From positions 2,358,501 to 2,422,500 of the forward strand of contig JAHRBS010000006.1 of NCBI GenBank assembly GCA_024305745.1: a stretch of DNA of 64,000 bases, written 5' to 3'. This DNA is from Polyporus tsugae (taxonomy: Eukaryota > Basidiomycota > Agaricomycetes > Polyporales > Polyporaceae). Below are positions 44,551 through 55,500 of the stretch, one piece after another; within the stretch, counting starts at the first letter, position 1; each line of letters opens with the position of its first letter. The notes beneath the pieces are model-generated. The model saw nothing but the letters and a program-made list of their open reading frames with translations. It was not told the DNA's origin and ran no database searches. A program made the position numbers and the translations under genes.

Positions 44551-47253
44551 TTAATGATGTCGTAAGTCTCGGGCAAGCCGCAGAGTTAGCACAAAAGCAA
44601 TCGCTGCGGAAATTCCACCAACACTGCACGAAATCGACAGCAACAACATCAACATGCACGTCCTCCCATATACACTAGCCGGAGCACTCACCGATATATG
44701 ATGGCGTAAGGGTTGGGTCCACTACCTTGGACAAGGGCCTCGCTTCGAGTAACGGAGTGCGAGCTTTCTACAGAAGGGAGGGTTCCAATTATCGAGGATG
44801 GGGGTTCTGTCGCTGTGCTGGACTGCCTGTTGGTTGGGTCGAGCAGCGCGAAGATGATGGAGGCCAGCCCAGTCATGATGAACTGAGGGATGACGATGAA
44901 AATATTGTGGATGCCGATAATGACCCCTGCCTTTTCCGCCAAACCCGAGCCCACCTTACCTTTGGAGGCGTCATGATCATCACGGATGTTGTCGGAATCC
45001 GACATAGCGAGCGAGTGCATGTCAACGTGACTTGTGCGCGCAGCATTCTGGAGGAATGCATGTGACGCTCCTTCGTCGTCGCCTTCTCTGCTTGGAGTGC
45101 GTCGGTGAGACTTCCGACGGTCTTCGTCAGTGATATGAGAGTCCATGGACGCATTGGAAGAGAATGAACGGACATCTTCCTCCAGTACAAGTGATCTGCG
45201 CGAGCCTGTTTCGTGATGGTCAACTGGCTGCGCGGTAGTCGGGGCGGTATACAACTGGTCGGGAGAGTCGTCTTCGTCATCCGAACCAACGAGGTATTGT
45301 CGTTCATGGTCATCGCCCTGCAATGTAACTGAACCTGAGCGTCTGCGGGAGCGGGTATCGTTCAGAACTATTCCCGTTCCCTCCTCGTCTGGTGAACCCT
45401 CCGTAAGTATTGCTTCTGCTAGCTGGAACGTGCCATAAGTTTAGGTGACTAGCATGGTATGAGCGAGGACTCTGCATACCAGGGAGAACGGAGCCCACTG
45501 GGTGATGGACCAAGAAAAGCCTGTGAGGGTGGTAAAGAACGTCGCTCCTTCGACGCTCTTGTAGAAGCTGTGGTAGCGTCAAGATCTTGCTCGCTCGTGT
45601 TGTAATTGTGGTTTACTTACAAGGTTGCGAACATGGATATGGCAAAGAGAAGATGACTCACAGCCCAAAGCGTGGCAAGGCCGACCTTCAAACGATCGTA
45701 GAGCCGCAACCAAACGCTCCTGCTGGCCTGGGCTAGCTTGCGCTCAAGTAGTCGGCGTGAACGGGCAGACTCAGCGACGATGAACGGGAGAAAGATGTTG
45801 CCAGCGAAGCTAAGGATCGAAGAATAGAACAGAGCACGTGTACCAAGTCGTGTGGCCTCGGCGTCGAGATCGGGATCGGACGGTGGGAGGTTTGATGATG
45901 TTTTGTGGAGGTCGCCGATGAAGGCGGTCGTGTAAAATAGCACAGGGAACCATCCCACCCAGGAGCTACGCGTCCGTCAACGGTCGTCCAAAGCAGCTGT
46001 TGATGACAACTTACAAGAACTGGATCAGACACTACAGACCGCTGTGAGTGAAGGTAAACCAACGAGAGAATGAACGCAAATGGAGACATACAATCTGGCG
46101 AATGACGGGAGGCAGGGAGAATGCCTTCTCCCATATATCTCGGAGTTCGCTGACGAAGGATTTATCTGAATTTCTGGTTCATAGTCAGCCTGGGGGTCTG
46201 AGTCGGTGTGCGTCATGGCGCACCTGGCGGGGACGACGATATTCTCCTTCGTACAAAACGCTGTGATGGCATGGGTGATGAGGAGTAGGAGGGACCCAAC
46301 GACGGCAAGAACCTCGAGTTCGGTGTTGCCGAGAAAGGGAAAGACCGCCGTCATATCAATGTTTCCTCTGCGATATTGATGAATACAACTGCAAAATGAA
46401 TTTGGGAGACGACGTACATGAAATAACCTGCAACACTACCGAAGCCGAGCATGCGAGCAGCCCAGGCATTAGCATCCGCTTGCTCAGCAGAGGGAAGTGT
46501 ATCAACGATGAGGGCACGGTCGACGGCCTGCACTAGGGAAAGGGCATCAGGATCCGGAGGCGGATGGGGAGGGGCAGCTAGGGCACATACCGGCATTGAT
46601 GGAAAAGTCGATGGTGAAGAGGGCGAAAATGGCGAGCGAAATGGTGAGGATGTCATTCTGTGAGGGATGTGAGCGGGACTGTTGGGGTGGCGGGGGAGAG
46701 ACGTTTGAGCGGGTAGGAGACTTACTAGGGCCGAACCTGAGGAGGAAAACATGGACGCAAAGGGGCGAGTGAAGCCGAGCAAAAGCATGGCGAAGGTGCA
46801 GACGATGGAACCGACGATCATATACGGTCTGCGGCGACCGAAGCGGGACTTTGAGTTGTCGGCAAGGATGCCTAGGGAGGAGTACTGAGCAGGGATCGAG
46901 GAGAGGGGGGAGGAGGACGAACCTATGAGAGGCTGGACTACGAGACCGGATATTGGACCGGCAAGAAAGACCATGGCGACGGCGGCCTTTGTGAGGCCGA
47001 GAGACAATAGATATGGAGTGCCTTTGTGGGGTTGAGGAGGTTGCGAGATTAGTTGTGGGATTGTGGAGTAGATTGGAGAGGACGGACCATAGGACATCTC
47101 GACGGACCAGAAGACCTGAACGCCTAGCAAGCCAATGGTGATGGCGGGTAACTGGGCCCATCTGGGGCCTAGGATTTTGGAGATGCCGGCGAGGTGGGGA
47201 TCTTGGTGGTCGCCACCTTGCTCTACGAGTGGGATGGCGGAGAAGCCGGTCAT
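44551..47253 (-). CDS. Sucrose/alpha-glucoside:H+ symporter (Sut1-like, GPH family)
   Basis: Twelve exons in transcription order: 47088-47253, 46923-47021, 46726-46871, 46591-46657, 46418-46532, 46224-46367, 46092-46173, 46015-46031, 45621-45965, 45480-45567, 44692-45422 and 44551-44623; 690 residues; all introns GT-AG. About twelve membrane helices are visible. The sucrose-carrier signature is present: GPISGLVVQPLIG, then DNSKSRFGRRRPYMIVGS, AVQAVDRALIVDTLP and FFSWVGWFPVLFYTTAFIGD. It resembles fission yeast Sut1 and fungal Srt1-type carriers and should import sucrose or maltose with protons. A long acidic, Ser-rich loop (about 150 residues, e.g. GSDDEDDSPDQLY) lies before the last two helices and may be regulatory. 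Exon 8 is 17 nt. Confidence 0.92.
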
Positions 47254-47725
47254 AGTGGGATGTGTGGAGCGGATGAACGGGTGTGGCGGTAAGTTGGGTA
47301 GTAGAAGGAGAGTGCGGGGCTAGTTCATGAGCGCAGGCGACAGGGTTAAGGAAGGCAGTCCAGGTTTCGAGCGGTCTTGAAGCAGAGGTCTAAGTATGCA
47401 AGCAAGTTGTAGTATCTCGCTACTAAGTTATGTACTATAGACACTGTGCGTCATAGTCACGAGTCACTGGCACTCCGAGGAGTCACTAGTCACCGCCCGC
47501 AGTCCTCCGGGTCCTCCCACACCTCCGGACACCGGACACCGTGACCCAAGCAGCGTCTTTACTCGCGTGATTTCTGAATCGGGCGGAGCCTATCCCGAGC
47601 GCCGAATTCCGAATAAGTAACCGTGGCCAAGGCTTTCAGCTTGAGCTTGAGCTTGCTCCTCAAGGAGTGTTCACTTGCGTTTGCCTGCCACTGTCTCGAC
47701 TCTCGAATGCTGAGGTCCTGACCCA
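47254..47725. other. Divergent promoter region of transporter and ETF-QO genes
   Basis: The 472 bp hold both upstream regions. Tandem short motifs (GAGTCACTGG, GAGTCACTAG, then CCGGACACCGGACACCG) occur at 47460-47545. No gene seen. Confidence 0.5.
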
Positions 47726-49777
47726 ATGCTCTCCCGCTGTCGAATCAGGCCAGCTCCCCTCATCCGCTCACTACACTCCACCCCCTTCACCCGACGAGAA
47801 CTCTTCGATCCCGCCAATGTCGAACGCGTTACAGACCAGGTCGACGTCTGCATCGTCGGAGCAGGCCCTGCTGGCCTCAGTGCTGCCATTCGCCTCAAGC
47901 AGCTCGAGCAAGAGAAAGGCCGTCCTCTCCGCGTCGTTGTTCTAGAGAAGGGCTCCGAAGTAGGTCAGTACTCCCTTCCTTCGCTCCCTCCATCCCCACT
48001 CACTCCTCTCTTCAAGGCTCTCATATTCTTTCTGGCGCCGTCATCGAGCCCCGCGCCCTCAACGAACTCCTCCCACACTGGCAATCCCGCGACGACCACC
48101 CCCTTAAACAACCCACCACCTCTGTTACCATGCGTTTCTTCACCAAGAACACCTCCTTCCCCATCCCCCAGCCCCCCCAAATGGGCAAGCTCGGCACCTA
48201 CATCACCTCCCTCTCCCAAGTCACTGCCTGGCTAGGCTCTATCGCTGACGAATTGGGTGTGGAGGTCTACCCTGGCTTTGCCGGCGCAGGTCTCGTCTAC
48301 TCCCCTCATGTCCCTGGCGTCCTCGGCGTCCGTACTAATGAGGTCGGCCTTGATCGTCTCGGTCGCATGAAGGACTCCTTCGAGCCCGGAATGGAGTTCC
48401 GTGCTCGCGTCACCCTCCTAGCTGAAGGCGCACATGGCTCCCTCTCAAAAGAGGCCATCACACGCTTCAATCTACGGGACGGCCGCGATCCTCAAACGTA
48501 CGGCCTTGGTCTCAAGGAGGTCTGGCGCGTCGATCCCAGCAAACACCAGCCAGGCAAGGTCGTCCACTCCATCGGTTGGCCCCTTGGATATCAAACCTAC
48601 GGCGGTGCTTGGGTCTATCACATGGCCGATGGTCTCGTCTCCCTCGGGCTTGTCGTCGGACTCGACTATCAGAACCCGTATCTCAGTCCCTACAGGGAAC
48701 TTCAGGTGCACAGCCCAGTCTACATTCATCCCCGCCTGACTGTACTCACTCCTCGGTCCAATAGCGCATGAAGCACCACCCCTACTACCGTGACCTCCTC
48801 TCGGGAGACTCCACTCGCATTGCTTACGGCGCTCGTGTGTTGAATGAAGGCGGCCTTCAATCTCTCCCCCAGCTCAACTTCCCTGGCGGCGCCCTCATCG
48901 GCTGTTCCGCAGGTTTCGTGAACGTCGCCAAAATCAAGGGCACCCACAACGCAATGAAGAGTGGCATGCTTGCTGCTGAGGCCGCGTATGACGCGCTCGA
49001 GTCTGAGGACGCCTCGGAAGACAGACCAACGGACATGAGCGCGTACGACGCGGCACTGCGCAAGTCGTGGGTCTACGAGGATCTTTACGAGGTTCGCAAT
49101 CTCCGCCCCTCATTCAGCACACCCCTCGGCCTCTGGGGCGGTGTGGCCTACTCAGGTATCGACACCTTATTCCTCAAGGGTCGTACTCCTTGGACGTTCC
49201 GCAACACATCGGGCAGGAGCGATGCCGCCCATACTCTGTCCGCGAGAGAGTGCGAGCCCGTGGAATACCCACCGTTTGAGCCCCCGCTATCAACCGATCT
49301 CCTAACGAGTGTCACACTAACTGGTACGAACCATGCGGAGGACCAGCCAGTACATCTTCGCGTCAGGAGCTACTTTACCCGACGGGAAGACGTCGGCGCT
49401 GAGGATACCGGGTCATCAAAGGACCTTGAGACCGAGAAATGGACGGAGGACACAGGCGTTAGGCGGGAACATGTACGCATGAACGTGGGCGAGTACGCTG
49501 GGCTTCTTGGTAGGGGGTGTCCAGCACAGGTGTACGAGTATGTAGAGGACGAGAACGCAGATACTGCTGCCGAACCCGAGGCTGCCGGATGGGAAGGGAA
49601 GAAGCTCGTTATCAACTCGCAGAACTGCATTCATTGCAAGTTCTGTGACGTCAAAGTGCCAACGCAGGACATCACCTGGACTGTCCCCGAGGGCGGTGGA
49701 GGTCCAAAGTACAGTGAGTGTCTGCCTGACTTCTCGCGATGAGCTCCTTGCTGAGACGCCCGACAGCTGTTACATAG
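47726..49777 (+). CDS. ETFDH: Electron transfer flavoprotein-ubiquinone oxidoreductase
   Basis: Exons 47726-47963, 48017-48705, 48765-49713 and 49767-49777; 628 residues. A mitochondrial presequence (LSRCRIRPAPLIRSLHSTPF) precedes the FAD-binding motif VCIVGAGPAGLSAAIRL. SHILSGAVIEPRAL, the ubiquinone-binding GYQTYGGAWVYHM region and the [4Fe-4S] ligands in SQNCIHCKFCDVK follow, then DITWTVPEGGGGPKY. The enzyme moves electrons from ETF (fatty-acid and amino-acid oxidation) to ubiquinone at the inner mitochondrial membrane. Reading through the last intron would give a wrong tail; the spliced end is KYTVT. The last coding exon is only 11 nt. Confidence 0.96.
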
Positions 49778-50153
49778 ACATTTTGTGCAGAATCATTCTT
49801 TTATAATCCCGGAACCTACGTAATGATGTCTTTTGTGGTGGGCCCTGGTCGGCTGCTCATCCACCATGTATATTCTCACTTGGTAGAATGGATAGAAGCA
49901 GAACTTATTCACTGCCGATCAGGGTAAAACTGGATTTGATTGTTTTAATAGGTTATGATTCCCTGTCAATTTAAAGTTACATCCCCTCCGATGTTGATTA
50001 ACCTACTCTAGGCTGGGGAATAATCCTTCAAATCCTTTCCGGTGGAGGGACCACTTCATCTGCCACAGAGTGACAGAGTGCAACAACTTTGAGCTAAGCG
50101 CAGTCCTGTCCCGCTTGGCATTATCTCTGGCCAGATGCTCACTGCTCAATCTG
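49778..50153. other. AT-richer spacer of unknown origin next to the rRNA fragment
   Basis: The base composition turns clearly AT-richer than in the host genes to the left. No gene or known repeat is recognised. It is probably part of the same old insertion that carries the rRNA fragment. Confidence 0.4.
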
Positions 50154-50894
50154 CAGAAAGTGGTGTCGATGCAATATGATTTCTGCAGCCTGCCCAGTGC
50201 TCTGAATGTCAAAGTGAAGAAATTCAACCAAGTGTGGATAGACAGCAGGAGTAACTATGACACTCTTAAGGCAGCCAAATGTCTTGTCATCTAATTAGTA
50301 ATGCACATGGATAGATTAACAAGATTCCCACTGTCTCTATCTACTATCTAGTACAATCACAGCCAAGGGAATGGCAGGCTTGGCAGAATCAGTGGGAAAA
50401 GAAGACTCTGTTGAGCTTGACTCTAGTTGGACATTGTGAAAAGACGTAGGGGGTGTAGAATAAGTGGGAGCTTCGGCGCCGTTGAAATACCACTACCCTT
50501 ATCGTCTTTTTACTTATTCAATGAGGCGGAGCTGGGATTAACAGTCCCACCTTTTGGCTTCAAGGTCCTTTAAGGGCTGATCCGGGTTGAAGACATTGTC
50601 AGGTGGGGAGTTTGGCTGGGGCGGCACATCTGTTAAAAGATAACGCAGGTGTCCTAAGGGGGACTCATCGAGAACAGAAATCTCGAGTAGAACAAAAGGG
50701 TAAAAGTCCCCTTGATTTTGATTTTCAGTGTCATGAAAGTGTGGCCTATTAATCCTTTAGTTCCTGAGAATTTGAGGCTAGAGGTGCCAGATAAGTTACC
50801 ATAGAGATAACTGGCTTGTGGCAGCCAAGCGTTCATAGTGATGTTGCTTTTTGATCCTTTAATATCAGCTCTTCCTATCATACTGAAGCAGAAT
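50154..50894 (+). pseudogene. Decayed internal fragment of nuclear 25S/28S rRNA
   Basis: About 740 bp match the 3' third of large-subunit rRNA in sense orientation. Conserved blocks include CCAGTGCTCTGAATGTCAAA, GGGGGTGTAGAATAAGTGGG, CACTACCCTTATCGTC, TGTCCTAAGGGGGACTCATC, AGTGTCATGAAAGTGTGGCC and AACTGGCTTGTGGCAGCCAA. It is not functional: both ends are missing, there is a 6-bp insertion near 50190, and universally conserved CG steps are changed to TG or CA (for example AAGTGTGGATAGACAG where rRNA genes read AAGCGCGGGTAAACGG). No rRNA promoter or ITS is present. It looks like a dispersed rDNA copy that was mutated at CpG sites. Confidence 0.9.
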
Positions 50895-51000
50895 GTTGCG
50901 ACTGAGCATCAAGTAGGGATCAGGGATACGTACAAGACGAGCAGGAGCACCGACAAGCCCTTGTGCAGCGAGAGCGGAGCAAGGCTCAACGGTCAGGGCT
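50892..51000 (-). repeat. Left arm of a 109-bp inverted repeat
   Basis: Read on the minus strand, this arm begins AGCCCTGACCGTTGAGC and ends CAGTCGCAACATT. It pairs with 51340-51448, with about 18 mismatches in 109 (most are C/T). It abuts the rRNA fragment directly. Confidence 0.8.
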
Positions 51001-51340
51001 TGTCATGAATGTTCCATTTGGCGCCTGCTACCAATGCCTTAGTTTCCTTTTCCAGATGATCTACTTCTCATGTCGTACTTATTGTTCTCCATTGCATTGT
51101 ATCTCGTCCTTTGTTCCTTAGCACAATAGCTCCTTATTGTCTGTCGTTGCTATTGTTCCATTTCCATTGTTCACCCATGTCCATAGTTACCTATTGTCCC
51201 CGGGTTCTCATTGTCCTCTATACATATATAAGGACCTGTACTTTGCTGCCTGGAGACCTCAGTTTTGACCTCTTGTCTCCAGGTAAGCCTCGCTGTATTT
51301 TGCTCGTAGACACCTACTCACTCAATACATCTTGTCTCCA
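51001..51340 (+). repeat. LTR-like 340-bp segment between inverted arms
   Basis: The segment starts TGTCATG and ends TCTCCA (TG...CA), has a TATATAA box at 51225-51231, and a downstream stretch in which CTTGTCTCCA occurs twice. These are LTR features. No second copy lies in the window, and the flanks are inverted rather than directly repeated, so a normal solo LTR with target duplication is not shown. Confidence 0.4.
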
Positions 51341-51448
51341 GCCCTGACCGTTGAGCTCTGCTCTGCTCTTGCTGCACAAGTGCTCGTCGATGCCCTTGCT
51401 CGTCTCGTAAGTCTCCCTGGTCCTTACTCGATGGCCAGTCGTAACATT
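51340..51448 (+). repeat. Right arm of a 109-bp inverted repeat
   Basis: Begins AGCCCTGACCGTTGAGC and ends CAGTCGTAACATT. It is the partner of 50892-51000, about 83 percent identical in inverted orientation. Confidence 0.8.
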
Positions 51449-51919
51449 AGGTCGAAACTACTTCACGAGCACCGGCGTACCCACACCCTTTCCCTTTTTC
51501 TCTTGTATGGTATGCACTCTTGACCCTCTGTGTTGGCCTAGTGTAGTGCGCGCTCTAGTCACACCATCGGATGTGGTCTTGATTCAACTCGAGGCTTGCC
51601 ACTTTCAGTGGTACAGTGCGCGGAAAGCTCCTAACCCGAGACCCTGGCACTGACAGAAGTGGTTCGCCTCACGGCGTGGGAGGCTAGAGAAAGGCGGTGA
51701 AACAAAGCCAAGGCAGGACACCCCTGGGCTCGTGTCCCTTGAGGTTAAGACACAGCAATAGGCCGAGGAGGCTGAGCAGACAGTGTTGGGTTGTGCACCT
51801 GCCATTTGCATTCCTGGTATAGGAAACGAGACCCTCCACTCTGGCTTGTCACGCCTTTTACCCGCACAAGGTTCAGGACGAGCATTGGGATACAGTTAGA
51901 CAGTGCTGGGCAGTCTGCG
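51449..51919. other. Repeat-derived spacer left of the copia element
   Basis: No gene seen. The motif GTGTAGTGCGCGCTC near 51540 resembles the start of the copia LTR (GTGCTGTAGTGCGCGCTC) but similarity does not continue. Confidence 0.4.
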
Positions 51920-52346
51920 TGTTGAAGTCGGTGCTGTAGTGCGCGCTCCTTTGACTGCGCCAAGTCCCGCTTCGTACCATACATACTGCGTACTGTACCC
52001 TACCCTCTGGTATTTTCCACATTCCTAGATTCCGTGTTCTCATAGAGATATACCATACTCTTACTGAATGACTCGGTTTAGTGTAGATCTGATCCTCTCT
52101 CTGGAGTGGACTCTACCTTAGGCACTTCTCGTCCTTTCGGCGCCAGAACAGCGCCAGTTTGTGTAGAATCATGTAAGCTACCTAGCACGTGCTCAGTGCG
52201 CTGTCACCTCGCCTCTGTCGAGCTCTGTTGTCCTTAGACTTCTTAGAGCTCGACTTAGGTAAGTACTTTAGTTTCCTGTTAATGATAGACTTCTTAGAGC
52301 TCGACTTAGGCCATTGTGACCGCTCTAAGGCGCACTGCAGCCAACA
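51920..52346 (+). repeat. Copia 5' LTR
   Basis: The 427 bp start TGTTGAAGTCGGTGCTG and end GCAGCCAACA. Inside, a 51-bp unit starting GACTTCTTAGAGCTCGACTT begins at 52237 and its first 23 bp recur at 52288, an internal tandem duplication. A TATA-like AGATATACCATA lies in the first half. Confidence 0.93.
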
Positions 52347-52348
52347 GA

Positions 52349-52363
52349 TTATGAGCCCTGCGC
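52349..52363 (+). other. Primer binding site complementary to initiator-tRNA-Met anticodon region
   Basis: Two bases after the LTR the sequence TTATGAGCCCTGCGC is complementary to GCGCAGGGCUCAUAA, the anticodon stem-loop region of fungal initiator tRNA-Met. This matches the half-tRNA priming of Drosophila copia rather than priming from the tRNA 3' end. Confidence 0.75.
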
Positions 52364-52568
52364 TCTGACCGCCTCAAGACGTCCATCCCTGCCTGTCCAA
52401 TCGCTCCACAGCCTCCCCTAGCCTCCCTTCCATCTCTGCATCCTCTGCTTCTCTCAATCTTCGCTCTGGGACCCTCTTTCCATCTTTCCTCACCCCTGCA
52501 CTCAGTTTTCGTCCCCTCGCTTCGTCGCTTCACTCACTCGTCGCGTGCCACGTCACCACCCCTCCACC

Positions 52569-55500
52569 ATGGCGCCACCCGCTGCAACCTTCCCCAAACT
52601 CTCAAATCACAACTACCAGCAATGGCGACTCGACATGGAGGCCAGGCTTCGCATCCTCGGTGCCCTGCGCATCATCCAGGGTACTGAGACCAGGCCTGCC
52701 TTCGTCGCACCCCTGGACGCTGGAGAACGACGTGATCTGCGCGATTTCGACAACAGGGTGGATTTGGCAGCTGGGGAGCTATGGAGTTGTGTGGAGAGGG
52801 AGCAGCAGACACACCTGGAGGCCATCAGGGACGACCCTGTTGCCATGTGGGCGAAGCTGGAGTCTGTGCACATGCAGAAGCGACCAGGTACGAGGTTTAA
52901 CACCTACAACGTGCTCCTGAGCCTCTGCAAGAGTGAGGACGAGTCCCTGTCCTCCCTATCGATGCGAGCAGTCCAGCTCAAGTCGGACATGAAGGCCCTT
53001 TGTCCTGCCACCTTCTCCATCACCCAGCTCGACGATGAGCTCGTCCTCATGGCCCTCATCCGTGCCCTGCCTGTGGAATACACCTCCCTGCGCCAGACCC
53101 TGCTCCTCGATGACTCCCTGACGCTGGACAAGCTCCAGGAGATGTTCATTGCGCTCAAAAACCAGCCTGGTGCCTTGTCGTCGACCCCAGCCCTCTCCAA
53201 TGTCGCGTCGCAGGTCTCCTGCATGTTCTGTGGTCGCCCCAACCACTCGGAGGACCAGTGCTTCAGCAAACGCGATGCCAGCGCAAAGGCGAAGGACAGG
53301 ATGACCCAGCGCACCCAGTTTCACTCCCAGCACAACCAGCGCAAGCAGGAGGCCTCTGAGGCCTCCAGCTCATCAAACACGGCATCTGGGACACAGACCA
53401 AACCCCAGGAGTCCGCTGGGGTGGCTACTGTGAGTGCTGGTTGTGCCTCTGCCCTCCTCTCAGCCTCAGATCGCTCGTCCTGGCTCTCCACCCCTGCTGC
53501 TGCCAACTGGAACACCGACACAGGTGCTTCTGCACACATGACGCCCCACCGCCACTGGTTTTGCTCCTACTTGCCCCACACCATCCCCATTCGACTCGCC
53601 AACTCGCACATTGTCTACTCGGCGGGTTTAGGGTCTGTGGTGTTTCAGCCTGAGGAGAGGGGCGGTGTTTTACCACCTGCTGTTGTACTACACGACGTCC
53701 TGCATGTCCCTGCGCTTGCTAGCAATCTACTGTCTGTTTTCCACCTCACGCGCGAGAAGGGCTACACTGTCGAGTTGGCCGCGTCCTCTGCGCTGTTCTA
53801 CCACCAGGGGGAACTTCGCTTTGAGGCCCAGGTCAATGCGCACAATGTGGGCTACCTCCTTGGTCGCACTATTCCCCAATCGATGACTGCGCTCTCTGCA
53901 TCGACCACCAGCAGCGAGGACCTCGCACTCTGGCACCAGCGCTGCTCACACGTCAACCTCGACGATCTGCGCTCTGCGATTCGCAAGGAGCTCGTCCAGG
54001 GGCTCAGGATCCGCTCCCAGCGCGCACCCGATGCGATTTGCGAGCCCTGCCTTGCTGGCAAGCTCAATCGCCATCCCATCCCCCGCTTCGCCTCCAGGAG
54101 GTTCGTTCGCCTGGCCCTGGTCCACACCGACCTCAAGGGCAAGCTCCCAGTGCGCACCGCTGAGGGCTACCAGTACTGGATGGTCTTTGTCGACGACGTG
54201 ACGCGATTCTGGGCCATGGCTTACCTCAAGCTCAAGAGCGACGCCTTTGCTGCGTTCAAGGCATTCAAGGCATATGCTGAGAACTGCCTAGGCCTGCGCA
54301 TCAAGGCCACACGCGATGACAAGGGCGGCGAGTACATGGGCCAGGAGTTCATCGACTACTGTGCAGAACACGGCATCCACAGGCAGCACACAGAACCAGA
54401 CGAGCCCCACCAGAATGGCATTGCAGAGCGAGCTAACAGGACGACATCTAAGGGCGCCACCGCTCTCCTTGCACAGGCCAAGCTGCCTCCTTCGTTCTGG
54501 GGCCATGCTGTCTCTACCTTTGTCCACACGCGCAACCGCATGCCCACCTCTGCGCTCGATGGAGGCATCCCCTACACCGCTTGGAAGGGCGATGGGCGCA
54601 AGCCTGACGTGTCCTACTTCCGCGTCTTTGGGTGCCTGGCCTATGTCCTTATTCGCAAGAAGGATCGCAAAGCGCTGCAGCCACACACAAGGAAGTGCAT
54701 CTTCATTGGCTACCCGGAGGGCACAAAAGCATGGCGATTCTGGGACCCTGCTGCGAAGAAGATCATCATCTCGTCGCATGCTGTGTTCGACGAACAGTGC
54801 TTCCCTGGCAACTCGCCCTTCATCAACGTCTTTGGCCTGCCCCTCGACGATGTGGACGTCCCTGGAGCGTCAGAGGACACAGGTGCGGACGCACCACCTC
54901 AGGACGATGCCCCAGATGTGCCAGAGCTGCATGATCAGGGGGGAGATGACGACTGGGATGATCCTGCACCTCCTGCACCTCCTGTGCCGCAAATCGCACC
55001 CCCACCAGCTGCACCACCGCGTCAGCAGTCCCCACAGCGTTCACCATCTCCACCTGCGCCTTTGCCTCCTCGTGCGCAACCTCCTGCGCCTCCACAGGCT
55101 CCTCCACGCGCTCCAGCCATCGCTCATGCGCCTCCATCACCGCCTCCTGCCCCCGCAGTTCGTCCTCAAGCACCATCAATTCACCAGCAGGCCCAAGGCG
55201 AGGGCAGCTTCAGGCCCTACCCTGCACTCGCTCGCAAACAACTCCCATCGCACTCTTCTCGCTACCAGGGTTCCCTCAACAACAGAGAGCTTGAATGCCA
55301 GAACCTCGTTCCACAGCGTCTTCGCATTCGCTCTGCATCCCCTGCTCCACCTGCTGCGTCGCCTGAACCACCACAGCGCGACTCCTCCTCGCCAGATCCC
55401 CTTATTGACGCACCAGTTGACAACCAAGCTCCCCCACCTCGTGCCAATCCCTTCGCTCCTCGCTCCATGTCGCCCCCACCGAGTCCCACGTCCTCAGACG

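Noticed and set aside
49778..52346. Possible complete rDNA unit
   Set aside because: Only an internal part of 25S is present; no 18S, 5.8S, ITS or rRNA ends.
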